From Candidatus Omnitrophota bacterium (lineage in GTDB: Bacteria > Omnitrophota > Koll11 > Pluralincolimonadales > Pluralincolimonadaceae), in NCBI GenBank assembly GCA_022709465.1, contig JAKLIT010000044.1, positions 1-10,891 on the forward strand: DNA of 10,891 nt, written 5' to 3'. How positions within the stretch are numbered: position 1 is the stretch's first letter; each line of letters opens with the position of its first letter. Below, in pieces: positions 1 to 7,324 of this stretch. The position numbers and the translations under genes were made by a program. A model generated the notes under the pieces. That model did not search any database and was not told the DNA's origin. It was given only the letters and a program-made list of their open reading frames with translations.

Positions 1-1
1 G

Positions 2-223
2 GACGAGATCAGGGCGAACCTCGTGACGCAGGTGAAGTCGTCCGTGCTCTGGGAGGACTCGATAAAGCTCCTCGCGCATGAAGGGATAAAAAGGTACATT
101 GAAGTGGGGCCGGGAAAGGTGCTCGCGGGGCTGTTGCGCAGGATCGACCCGGCGCTCGAGTGCCTTAACGTGGAGACCGCCTCCGACGTTTCAGCCGTAA
201 AAGAAGCGTTGGCGCAGGGGTAG
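2..223 (+). CDS. fabD: Malonyl-CoA:ACP transacylase, C-terminal fragment (5' end outside window)
   Basis: This is the last 73 codons of FabD, which transfers malonyl groups from CoA to acyl carrier protein in the cytoplasm and so feeds chain elongation in type II fatty-acid synthesis. The reading frame is open from the left edge to the TAG at 221-223. The visible tail has the family pattern: a conserved Gln in LVTQV (the position that helps form the active site), a W-x-D-S-I segment, and IEVGPGKVLAGLLRRI near the end. The catalytic Ser and His lie upstream of the window and cannot be checked. A GTG at 23 is in frame but is internal. The identification is supported by fabG, acpP and fabF following on the same strand, the usual gene order in many bacteria. 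Confidence 0.93.
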   Translation, partial: DEIRANLVTQVKSSVLWEDSIKLLAHEGIKRYIEVGPGKVLAGLLRRIDPALECLNVETASDVSAVKEALAQG

Positions 224-236
224 AGAGGAGAAACGC

Positions 237-977
237 ATGATATTCAATGGCAGGGTGTGCCTCGTGACCGGTGGAGCAAGGGGCATAGGCAGGGAGATAG
301 CGCTTGCGTTCGCAAAAAACGGCGCGGATATAGCGCTTTGCGACGTGAACCAGGAAGCCCTTGACGCTACGAGCAGGGAGATAGAGGCGCTCGGGCGCAA
401 AGCGGCGACATTCGTCGTCGACGTGACAAACCTCTCTCAGGTCGAGGATATGGTCAATAAGACGCTTGACAAATTCCAGAAAATCGATATACTGATTAAC
501 AATGCAGGCATAACCAGGGACGCCTTGATAGTCCGTATGAGCGAGCAGGAGTTCGACTCCGTGATCGCCGTAAACCTAAAAGGGACATTCAATTGCACCA
601 AGGCGTGCTCAAAGGTCATGATGAAGCAGAGATACGGCAAGATCGTGTCGATAGCTTCGATAATAGGGATGATGGGTAATGCCGGGCAAGCCAATTATGC
701 GGCCTCCAAGGCTGGCATAATTGGGATCACGAAGAGCGTCGCTAAGGAACTGGCGTCAAGGAACGTGAACGTGAACGCGATCGCTCCGGGCTTCATAGAG
801 ACGGATATGACGGCCAAGCTTCCCGAGAACGTAAAGGCCCAGATGTTGTCCCTGATCCCTTTGGACAGGTTCGGGAAAGCCAGCGATGTGGCAGAGCTTG
901 CGATGTTCCTGGCGTCGGAAGCATCGTCATATATAACCGGACAGGTAATAAAGATCGACGGCGGGATGGTCATGTAG
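237..977 (+). CDS. fabG: 3-oxoacyl-[ACP] reductase FabG
   Basis: A 246-residue short-chain dehydrogenase/reductase, the usual FabG length. It reduces 3-oxoacyl-ACP to 3-hydroxyacyl-ACP with NADPH, the first reductive step of each elongation cycle, in the cytoplasm. Visible features are the Rossmann nucleotide-binding motif TGGARGIG (residues 11-18), NNAG (88-91), and the catalytic set Asn113, Ser141, Tyr154 and Lys158, spaced as in E. coli FabG with a three-residue offset. The [10 protein letters not shown] segment (182-191) and the C-terminal [12 protein letters not shown] are also typical. The ATG is preceded by AGAGGAG (224-230), six bases upstream, and lies 13 bases after the fabD stop, so the genes are very probably cotranscribed. 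Other SDR enzymes share these motifs, but length and context make FabG the clear choice. Confidence 0.96.
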   Translation: MIFNGRVCLVTGGARGIGREIALAFAKNGADIALCDVNQEALDATSREIEALGRKAATFVVDVTNLSQVEDMVNKTLDKFQKIDILINNAGITRDALIVRMSEQEFDSVIAVNLKGTFNCTKACSKVMMKQRYGKIVSIASIIGMMGNAGQANYAASKAGIIGITKSVAKELASRNVNVNAIAPGFIETDMTAKLPENVKAQMLSLIPLDRFGKASDVAELAMFLASEASSYITGQVIKIDGGMVM

Positions 978-987
978 TCAACCCAAC

Positions 988-996
988 AAGGAGGAG
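988..996 (+). promoter_or_regulatory. Strong ribosome-binding site of acpP
   Basis: AAGGAGGAG ends three bases before the acpP ATG at 1000; its AAGGAGG core is a full match to the anti-Shine-Dalgarno sequence at a good distance. It is the strongest such site in the window. This fits the general need for abundant acyl carrier protein relative to the enzymes encoded on the same transcript. Confidence 0.8.
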
Positions 997-999
997 TAC

Positions 1000-1245
1000 A
1001 TGTCGGCTGTAGCAGATAAAGTCAGGGAGATCATAGCAAAGCAGTTAGGCGTAAAGCTCGAAGAAGTCACCCCCCAGGCGACGTTCATAGACGACCTCGG
1101 CGCGGATTCGCTCGATACGGTCGAGATAGTCATGGCGCTCGAAGAAGAGTTCAAGGCGGAGATACCGGATGAAGACGCCGAGAAGATGAAGACGGTCGGC
1201 GAAGCCATCAAGTATATCGAAGAGAAATCGGGCGGTAAGGCCTAA
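1000..1245 (+). CDS. acpP: Acyl carrier protein
   Basis: An 81-residue acidic protein of the usual ACP size. It carries growing acyl chains as thioesters on a 4'-phosphopantetheine arm. The attachment motif GADSLD is present with the modified serine at residue 37, followed by helix II ([12 protein letters not shown]), which is the recognition helix for partner enzymes. Its position between fabG and fabF is the conserved arrangement of fatty-acid clusters, which argues for the housekeeping ACP and against a specialised carrier for a polyketide or lipid A pathway. The start is set by the strong ribosome-binding site at 988-996. Only nine bases separate its stop from fabF. Confidence 0.97.
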   Translation: MSAVADKVREIIAKQLGVKLEEVTPQATFIDDLGADSLDTVEIVMALEEEFKAEIPDEDAEKMKTVGEAIKYIEEKSGGKA

Positions 1246-1254
1246 GACCTGTAG

Positions 1255-2502
1255 ATGGAAAGAAGAAGAGTCGTAGTCACCGGCCTTGGCGCCATAACCC
1301 CGGTAGGGAACAGCAAAGACGAACTCTGGGCGTCCCTCCTCGCGGGTAAGAGCGGCGCAGGCAGGATAACCCAGTTCGATCCCTCGGAATTCGACAGCCA
1401 GATAGCCTGCGAGGTCAAGGGTTTCGACCCCTCCAAGTATATCACGAACCAGAAGGACATAAGGAGGATGGACAGGTTTGTCCAGTTCGCGGTAAGTTCC
1501 GCGAAAATGGCGATCGATGATTCCGGGCTGGACATATCGAAAGAGGACCCCTACAGGGTCGGCGTTCTTGTCGGTTCCGGCATAGGCGGCCTCAAAGTCA
1601 TCCAGGACCAGACCCTTATTTGGAAAGAGAAAGGCCCCGGAAGGCTCGCTCCTCTCCTGATCCCCATGCTTATAGTCAATATGGCACCCGGCCAGATATC
1701 CATACAGTTCGGGCTAAAAGGCCCGAATTCGTGCGTTGCTACGGCATGCGCGACGGGTAACCACTCGATAGGCGAGGCCCTGAGGCTTATACAGCACGGC
1801 TATGCCGATGTTATGGTATCCGGAGGCACGGAGGCCGCGGTTGTGCCTACGGGCGTGGGCGGTTTTTGCGCGCTTACCGCGCTTTCGAAGAGGAATAATG
1901 ACCCGGAGCGCGCGAGCAGGCCGTTCGACAAGGGCAGGGACGGTTTCGTCATAGGCGAGGGCTGCGGCATAGCGATCCTTGAAGAGCTTGGGCATGCGCA
2001 AAAACGCGGCGCGAAGATATACGCGGAAGTCGCCGGCTACGGCATGTCGGGGGATGCCTATCATATGACAGCCCCTGACCCGAACGGCGAGGGCGCGGCG
2101 ATGTGCATGAAGCTTGCGCTTAAGGACGGCGGGCTCGGGCTTGGTGACGTGTCCTACATAAACGCCCACGGGACCTCCACGGAACTTAACGACAAGATAG
2201 AGACGCTCGCGATAAAGAAGGTCTTCGGCGAGCTGGCATATAAAATACCCGTCAGCTCGACGAAATCAATGACGGGCCACTGCCTCGGCGCGGCCGGCGG
2301 TGTCGAGTTCGCCGCCTGTGTCATGGCGATAAAGGAGGATATGATCCCTCCGACGATAAATTACGAGACGCCCGACCCGGCCTGCGATCTCGATTATGTA
2401 CCGAACAAGGCAAGGAAGGTCAAGGTCAACGTCGCGATATCCAACGCCTTCGGTTTTGGCGGGCACAACGCGTGCGTCGCCGTCAAGAAATTCCTGCCTT
2501 AA
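1255..2502 (+). CDS. fabF: 3-oxoacyl-[ACP] synthase II
   Basis: A 415-residue condensing enzyme of the KAS II family, typical length. It joins malonyl-ACP to acyl-ACP with loss of CO2 to lengthen the chain by two carbons. The catalytic Cys165 sits in TACATG, and the two histidines are in NAHGTST (His305) and GHCLGAAG (His342), with Lys337 in TKSMTGH. These are the E. coli FabF positions plus two. The C-terminal NAFGFGGHN motif is intact. The ATG at 1255 directly follows an in-frame TAG, so no longer start in this frame is possible. The upstream ribosome-binding sequence is weak: the best purine run, GGTAAGG at 1234-1240, is 14 bases away, so translation probably relies on coupling to acpP nine bases upstream. 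Confidence 0.97.
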   Translation: MERRRVVVTGLGAITPVGNSKDELWASLLAGKSGAGRITQFDPSEFDSQIACEVKGFDPSKYITNQKDIRRMDRFVQFAVSSAKMAIDDSGLDISKEDPYRVGVLVGSGIGGLKVIQDQTLIWKEKGPGRLAPLLIPMLIVNMAPGQISIQFGLKGPNSCVATACATGNHSIGEALRLIQHGYADVMVSGGTEAAVVPTGVGGFCALTALSKRNNDPERASRPFDKGRDGFVIGEGCGIAILEELGHAQKRGAKIYAEVAGYGMSGDAYHMTAPDPNGEGAAMCMKLALKDGGLGLGDVSYINAHGTSTELNDKIETLAIKKVFGELAYKIPVSSTKSMTGHCLGAAGGVEFAACVMAIKEDMIPPTINYETPDPACDLDYVPNKARKVKVNVAISNAFGFGGHNACVAVKKFLP

Positions 2503-2518
2503 AAATTATGGAGAAAAA

Positions 2519-3673
2519 ATGGATTACCTTCTGACCGAACAGCAGATAATGGTGCGCGACCTCGCGCGGAAGATCGCGAAAGAGAAGATAGCCCCGGTTG
2601 CTGCCGAGCACGATGAGAAAGAGACCTTCCCCTGGGAGATCATGAAGGTCATGGCCGAATCCGACCTCTGCGGCGTATACATAGAGGAGAAGTACGGCGG
2701 CCTCGGCGGCGGCGCGATGGAACTCTGCCTCGTGACCGAGGAGCTCTCCCGCGCGTGCGGCGGTATCGCGATATGCTTCGCGGCGACCGCGCTTGGCACC
2801 TATCCGATAATACTGTTCGGCAGTGACGCGCAGAAGCAGAAATACCTTCCGGAAATAGCGAGCGGCAGGAAGCTCGCAGCTTTCGCCCTGACAGAGGCCG
2901 GGGCGGGCTCTGATGCCGGCGCCATAGCCACGACCGCGAGGAAAGAGGGTGACTATTACATCCTTAACGGCGTGAAGCAGTGGATAACAAACGGCGGGGA
3001 AGCGGAGATATATACCGTCATCGCAATGACCGATAGGGACAAGGGTGCCCGCGGGGCGAGCTTCTTCATAGTCGAAAAGGGGACTCCCGGTTTCGATTTC
3101 GGAAAGAAGGAGAAGAAACTCGGCATACGCGCATCGGCGACGCGCGAGCTTATATTCAATGAATGCAAGGTCCATAAGGATAACCTGCTCGGACGCGAAG
3201 GCATGGGCTTCATAGTCGCCATGAAGACCTTCGATAAGTCACGCCCGGGTGTGGCCGCGCAGGCCGTGGGTATAGCGCAGGGCGCGCTTGACCACGCGGT
3301 CAAGTATTCGCGCGAACGCAAACAATTCGGCAAGACGATATCGTCGTTCCAGGGGCTCCAGTTCATGCTCGCGGACATGGCCACGCAGGTCGAGGCGGCC
3401 CGCGCGCTGACCTATGCCACCGCGAGGATGGTCGATTCGGGCGCGAGGGATGTATCGAAGGAGTCCGCGATGGTCAAATTATTCGCTTCGGACACTGCGA
3501 TGAAAGTCACGACCGACGCGATCCAGGTCCTCGGCGGTTACGGCTACATGCGCGATTACCCGGTCGAGAAGTACATGCGTGACGCGAAGATAACCCAGAT
3601 ATACGAAGGCACCAACCAGATACAGCGCAACATAATTGCGCTTGAAGTGCTGAAAGAGCAGCTGAAGAAATGA
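2519..3673 (+). CDS. Acyl-CoA dehydrogenase / enoyl-CoA reductase, butyryl-CoA dehydrogenase-like
   Basis: A 384-residue flavoenzyme, almost exactly the length of short-chain acyl-CoA dehydrogenases. It interconverts acyl-CoA and trans-2-enoyl-CoA using FAD and exchanges electrons with ETF. Both family signatures are present: [12 protein letters not shown] (residues 123-134) and the [13 protein letters not shown] segment beginning at residue 336. The catalytic base is Glu363 in YEGTNQIQR, the position used by short- and medium-chain enzymes, not the alternative isovaleryl-type site. QWITNG (154-159) and RKQFG (267-271) are FAD-contacting regions. The start chosen is ATG 2519 with GGAG at 2510-2513; a longer frame from 2396 would run inside fabF and lacks homologous character. 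The stop overlaps the etfB start by four bases (ATGA), so it is coupled to the ETF genes. In that setting it probably runs as an enoyl-CoA reductase. Chain-length preference cannot be read from the sequence. Confidence 0.93.
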   Translation: MDYLLTEQQIMVRDLARKIAKEKIAPVAAEHDEKETFPWEIMKVMAESDLCGVYIEEKYGGLGGGAMELCLVTEELSRACGGIAICFAATALGTYPIILFGSDAQKQKYLPEIASGRKLAAFALTEAGAGSDAGAIATTARKEGDYYILNGVKQWITNGGEAEIYTVIAMTDRDKGARGASFFIVEKGTPGFDFGKKEKKLGIRASATRELIFNECKVHKDNLLGREGMGFIVAMKTFDKSRPGVAAQAVGIAQGALDHAVKYSRERKQFGKTISSFQGLQFMLADMATQVEAARALTYATARMVDSGARDVSKESAMVKLFASDTAMKVTTDAIQVLGGYGYMRDYPVEKYMRDAKITQIYEGTNQIQRNIIALEVLKEQLKK

Positions 3674-4476
3674 ACATTATCGTCTGCATAAAGCAGGTCC
3701 CCGATACGCAGGACATCAGGATAAACCCCGAGACGAACACGCTGATGCGCGAGGGCGTCCAGTCGATAGTCAACCCGTTCGACATGTACGCGATAGAAGA
3801 GGCGCTCAGGATAAAGGAGAAGGTCGGTGCCGCCACCACAAAAGTGACGGTCCTTACGATGGGCCCGCAGCAGGCCGAAGAGGCGTTGCGCGAGGCGGTG
3901 TCGATGGGCGTCGATGAGATGGTGCTGATGTGCGACCGGGCTTTCGCGGGTTCCGATACCTGGGCGACGAGCTATACCCTCGCGAAGGGCATACAGAAGA
4001 TCGGGAAGTTTGACCTTATAATATGCGGCAAGCAGGCCATAGACGGCGACACGGCGCAGGTCGGCCCCGGCATCGCCGCGACGCTCGATATCCCGCAGGT
4101 GACTTACGTCAAGAAGACCGAAGAGATCAAGGAAGGTTCCGCGCGTTTCGAGAGGATGACCGAGGAAGGTTACGAGGTCATAGAGACGCCATTGCCCTGC
4201 CTGATAACGGTCGTGAAAGAGATAAATATCCCGCGCCTCCCGTCACTTAAGGGGAAGATAAAGGCGAAGCAGTCGAAGGCCGCGGTCATATGCGCGAAGG
4301 ATATAGACGCAGACCCGGAAAGGCTGGGCCTCAAGGGATCGCCTACCGTGGTCAACAAGATATTTTCCCCGCCAAAGAGGACGGGCGGCCAGATGCTCCA
4401 GGGGGAGGTCCCTGAGGTAGTCGGAAAGCTGGCGGATTCCATCAAGGATGTGGTCATATCTGTGAGCAAGACATAA
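3670..4476 (+). CDS. etfB: Electron transfer flavoprotein beta subunit, bifurcating type
   Basis: A 268-residue EtfB, which pairs with EtfA to form the FAD-containing ETF heterodimer. The family C-terminal signature is recognisable at 162-180 ([19 protein letters not shown]), followed by [15 protein letters not shown] (187-201). Two segments point to the electron-bifurcating class: [16 protein letters not shown] (88-103), and [14 protein letters not shown] (120-133). In non-bifurcating ETFs such as human ETF the second segment reads roughly DDDxNQTG and binds AMP; in bifurcating ETFs the DGDTAQVGP form binds a second FAD that receives electrons from NADH. The ATG overlaps the preceding stop by four bases and has no good ribosome-binding site of its own, so translational coupling is likely. 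The class assignment rests on recalled motifs and not on an alignment. Confidence 0.93.
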   Translation: MNIIVCIKQVPDTQDIRINPETNTLMREGVQSIVNPFDMYAIEEALRIKEKVGAATTKVTVLTMGPQQAEEALREAVSMGVDEMVLMCDRAFAGSDTWATSYTLAKGIQKIGKFDLIICGKQAIDGDTAQVGPGIAATLDIPQVTYVKKTEEIKEGSARFERMTEEGYEVIETPLPCLITVVKEINIPRLPSLKGKIKAKQSKAAVICAKDIDADPERLGLKGSPTVVNKIFSPPKRTGGQMLQGEVPEVVGKLADSIKDVVISVSKT

Positions 4477-4477
4477 A

Positions 4478-5722
4478 ATGGCTGATAATAATTCAAAGGA
4501 ATGTTCGATACAGATACTCGCGGATAAATGCACAGGCTGCACGCTCTGCGTGAAGGCGTGCCCGTTCGGTGCTATATCGATGAAGGATGACGCGCAGGCC
4601 AAAAAGGGAAAGCTTGCCGTAATAGATTTTGTCAAATGCACGCTTTGCGGAGCGTGCGTAGAGACGTGCAAATTTAACGCGATAGAGAAGACCGTATGCA
4701 AAGTCCAGCCGAAAGTGCGGCTCGACGACTATAAGGGTGTGTGGGTCTTCGCCGAACAGAAGAAGGGCAAGGTCCAGAGCGTCGCGTTCGAACTTCTCGG
4801 CAAGGGCAGGGAACTCGCGAACGACCTCGGTGTGGAGCTTGCGGCGGTACTGGTCGGCGATAATATCGCCGACCGGACGGACGAACTCTTCTCGCGCGGC
4901 GCGGACAAGGTCTACCTTGTCGAAAGCCCGAAACTCAAGGATTACCAGGACGAGCCCTACACGAATATAATCGTCGAGCTCGTGAAGGAGTTCAAGCCCG
5001 AGATACTGTTGTACGGCGCGACCTCGATAGGCAGGTCCCTTGCGTCGCGCATCGCAGTCAAGCTATACACGGGCCTTACGGCCGACTGCACCGGCCTCGC
5101 GATAGATAAACAGAAGAGGTTGCTGTTGCAGACCCGCCCGGCGTTCGGCGGCAATATCATGGCCACTATCCTCTGCGAGAACTACCGGCCGCAGATGGCT
5201 ACGGTCCGCCACAAGGTCTTCAAGGAAGCCGTCCCGGATAAATCGAGGAAAGGCCAGGTAATAAAGAAGGATTATCCCGGCGGAATTTACGATTCGCGCA
5301 CAAAGATCGCGAACGTCGTGGAAGAGCTGTCGGCCACGGTCAACCTTACCGAGGCGGACATCATCGTCTCCGGAGGCAGGGGGCTCGGAAAGGCCGAAAA
5401 CTTCAAGGTCATAGAGGAGCTCGCGCAGGTGCTCGGGGGCGCGGTCGGCGCGTCGCGTTCTGCGGTAGACGCAGAATGGATACCTTACTCGCACCAGGTG
5501 GGCCAGACAGGAAAGACGGTCTGCCCGAAGATATACATAGCGTGCGGCATCTCGGGGCAGATACAGCATCTCGCCGGGATGTCTTCCTCAGAGATAATAA
5601 TCGCGATCAATAAGGACCCCCAGGCGCCGATATTTTCCGTGGCGACTTACGGGATTGTCGGGGACCTGTTTGAGGTAGTCCCCGCGTTGACGCAGAAGTT
5701 CAAGGAGATCCTAAAAAAGTAG
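4478..5722 (+). CDS. etfA: Electron transfer flavoprotein alpha subunit with N-terminal 2[4Fe-4S] ferredoxin domain
   Basis: A 414-residue EtfA, longer than the usual ~310-340 because of an N-terminal ferredoxin module. The module carries two cluster motifs: Cys18, 21, 24, 28 (CTGCTLCVKAC-P) and Cys54, 57, 60, 64 (CTLCGACVETC), each spaced as in [4Fe-4S] clusters. The EtfA body follows from about residue 85. The FAD-binding C-terminal domain is complete: SGGRGLG (298-304), SR at 326-327, HQVGQTGKTV (339-348), the IYIACGISGQIQH signature (352-364) and INKDPQAPIF (377-386). The same fusion and the same order acd-etfB-etfA occur in the caffeyl-CoA reductase CarCDE of Acetobacterium woodii, and the fused EtfA also occurs in its lactate dehydrogenase complex. 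The extra clusters probably connect the flavins to soluble ferredoxin. The ATG is one base after the etfB stop. The order etfB-etfA and the tight packing support one complex. Confidence 0.95.
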   Translation: MADNNSKECSIQILADKCTGCTLCVKACPFGAISMKDDAQAKKGKLAVIDFVKCTLCGACVETCKFNAIEKTVCKVQPKVRLDDYKGVWVFAEQKKGKVQSVAFELLGKGRELANDLGVELAAVLVGDNIADRTDELFSRGADKVYLVESPKLKDYQDEPYTNIIVELVKEFKPEILLYGATSIGRSLASRIAVKLYTGLTADCTGLAIDKQKRLLLQTRPAFGGNIMATILCENYRPQMATVRHKVFKEAVPDKSRKGQVIKKDYPGGIYDSRTKIANVVEELSATVNLTEADIIVSGGRGLGKAENFKVIEELAQVLGGAVGASRSAVDAEWIPYSHQVGQTGKTVCPKIYIACGISGQIQHLAGMSSSEIIIAINKDPQAPIFSVATYGIVGDLFEVVPALTQKFKEILKK

Positions 5723-5734
5723 CTTCTTTTTAAC

Positions 5735-5740
5735 AGGGGG
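5735..5740 (+). promoter_or_regulatory. Ribosome-binding site deciding a TTG start
   Basis: AGGGGG lies six bases before a TTG at 5747. No ATG is available in frame until well after the first membrane helix of the downstream protein, so this site is the main reason for placing the start at TTG. Confidence 0.65.
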
Positions 5741-5746
5741 ATCCAA

Positions 5747-7324
5747 TTGGCAGAAGTCCCGCTTAGCAGTACCAGAGAGAAGATCCCTTTCACCTCAAGC
5801 ATAAACTTCAGGTTCATCCTCATATTCATCCTGCTCGTCACCGTGACGACCTTCTTGAGCGGCATCATACTGATATACCAGGGCCAGAGGTCGCTCGAGG
5901 ACGCGGTGCTCAAGAAGAACCTTACCGCGTGCGAGAATGTCCGCAGCAAGATAGAAAGTTTCATCCAGGCGGCAAGGTCATCCGTCGAGCTGATGACGCT
6001 GATGCCCGGGGTAAAGGACCTCGACCTGTTCCAGATAGACAAGATGATGTACGAGGTCATATCTGAGCATGAGCGGCTCGACCCGGTAGCGGTACTCAAC
6101 GACCAGGGCATCATGATATCCTCGCGCAACCCCGCCGACCAGAACAAGGACATGTCCGGAAGCGAACTTTTCCTGAAGACCAAGAGCAAGAGCTACATCT
6201 CCGACATATTTTTTTCCTCCGACGGCCAGCCGCTGATAACCATAGCGGCGCCTATATTCGATTACGACAGCTTCGGAAGGAGGATAGGAGTGCTTGTGAC
6301 TGCCGTTAAATTGCGCAGCCTGTGGCCGATCCTCGACCGGACAAAGGTCGGCGAGAAGGGTGTGATAGTGGTAACAGACAGGAAAGGCGAGCTGGTCTAC
6401 AGGTCCGGGGAAGCGAAGACGGGCAGCATCGGAAACGACAGGACCGTCAAGCTCGCGCTCGAAGGCAGGACGGGCAGCGTAAACTACGGCGGCATGCTAA
6501 GTTCATACATGCCGATTACGGGGACGGTCACAGGGTCCGTGGTCGTGAAGCAGCCGACGCAAGAAGCCCTTTACGGCGTGGCGAAGATGAGGAGCCAATC
6601 GATGGTATTGCTCGTGCTGAGCATTATGGTCGCCATCGCGATAGGGCTCGTACTGTCGAATAGTATGCTCATCTCTGTCAGGAAACTTCTTGTAGGCACG
6701 AAGATAGTCGCCGAGGGCGACCTCGGTTATAAGATAGACATAAAGACTGACGATGAGATCGGCGAACTCGCGAGGTCGTTCAACGCGATGACCGTAGAGC
6801 TCAAGAAACAGAGGGAGAGGGCGATAACCGACGAGCTCACGCACCTCTATACTCATTCGTATTTCCTCGAGACGCTCAAGGCGGAGGTCTACAGGTCAAA
6901 AAGGTACAGGGCCCGGCTGTCGCTGATGATGCTCGACATAGACCATTTCAAGTCGTTCAACGACAACTACGGCCACCAGGTCGGCGACGAGGTGCTTATA
7001 AAGATATCAGACATGCTGAAGTCGAGCCTCAGGGAGTCCGATGTCGCGTCAAGGTACGGCGGCGAGGAGCTCGTTGTGCTCGCGGCCGAGACCGATAAAG
7101 AGGGGATATACATACTTGCCGAGAGGGTGCGCAAGAAGATCGCCGAGGATGTGATCGTCGAGTACGATGACAAGAAACTCAGGGTCACGGTCAGTATCGG
7201 AGTCACGACCCTTACCGAGGACGACATCAAGAGGGACATATTCCCCGACGACTTCCTGAAACGGGTCGATATGGCGCTCTATAAGGCAAAGGACAAGGGA
7301 AGAAATTGCGTCGTACAGTTATAG
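5747..7324 (+). CDS. Membrane diguanylate cyclase: Cache-like sensor, HAMP, GGDEF
   Basis: A 525-residue inner-membrane signalling enzyme predicted to make cyclic di-GMP from two GTP. In order: a short cytoplasmic tail, membrane helix 1 (about 22-45), a periplasmic sensor of about 240 residues resembling a double Cache domain (about 46-283), membrane helix 2 (about 285-309), a HAMP linker (about 309-361) with the conserved DEIGELARSFN, and a GGDEF domain (about 362-525). The active-site motif is GGEEL (438-442), a functional variant. An inhibitory-site RxxD (RESD, 429-432) lies exactly five residues before it, so product feedback should be retained. The LDIDHFKSFNDNYGH segment (396-410) supplies metal- and nucleotide-binding residues. 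There is no EAL or HD-GYP partner domain. The Cache ligand is unknown; I do not see the amino-acid-binding motif known from some dCache sensors. The gene follows etfA by 24 bases and overlaps the next gene by 19. Confidence 0.92.
   Translation: MAEVPLSSTREKIPFTSSINFRFILIFILLVTVTTFLSGIILIYQGQRSLEDAVLKKNLTACENVRSKIESFIQAARSSVELMTLMPGVKDLDLFQIDKMMYEVISEHERLDPVAVLNDQGIMISSRNPADQNKDMSGSELFLKTKSKSYISDIFFSSDGQPLITIAAPIFDYDSFGRRIGVLVTAVKLRSLWPILDRTKVGEKGVIVVTDRKGELVYRSGEAKTGSIGNDRTVKLALEGRTGSVNYGGMLSSYMPITGTVTGSVVVKQPTQEALYGVAKMRSQSMVLLVLSIMVAIAIGLVLSNSMLISVRKLLVGTKIVAEGDLGYKIDIKTDDEIGELARSFNAMTVELKKQRERAITDELTHLYTHSYFLETLKAEVYRSKRYRARLSLMMLDIDHFKSFNDNYGHQVGDEVLIKISDMLKSSLRESDVASRYGGEELVVLAAETDKEGIYILAERVRKKIAEDVIVEYDDKKLRVTVSIGVTTLTEDDIKRDIFPDDFLKRVDMALYKAKDKGRNCVVQL
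7295..7300 (+). promoter_or_regulatory. Ribosome-binding site for the overlapping repeat-protein gene
   Basis: AAGGGA inside the end of the diguanylate cyclase gene, five bases before the TTG at 7306. It supports a TTG start that keeps a complete signal peptide; later in-frame GTG or ATG codons would cut into the hydrophobic segment. Confidence 0.55.

Noticed and set aside
762..778. Short repeat AACGTG-AACGTG in fabG
   Set aside because: It encodes the ordinary N-V-N-V-N-A-I segment of FabG and is only two copies of six bases.
2396..2518. A 41-codon upstream extension of the acyl-CoA dehydrogenase frame, overlapping the end of fabF
   Set aside because: The extension is fabF sequence read out of frame; ATG 2519 has GGAG just upstream and gives the normal family length of 384 residues.
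2483..3175. A 230-codon open frame on the minus strand opposite the acyl-CoA dehydrogenase
   Set aside because: The plus-strand gene is unmistakable; the antisense frame is Arg/Ala-rich with no recognisable domain and arises from codon bias. The same holds for 1714-2169 and 5063-5569 on the minus strand.
5714..5731. AAAAAG and CTTTTT as a possible terminator hairpin at the end of etfA
   Set aside because: The stem is six pairs with only one G-C pair and a six-base loop; it is too weak for an intrinsic terminator and the next gene starts 16 bases later.
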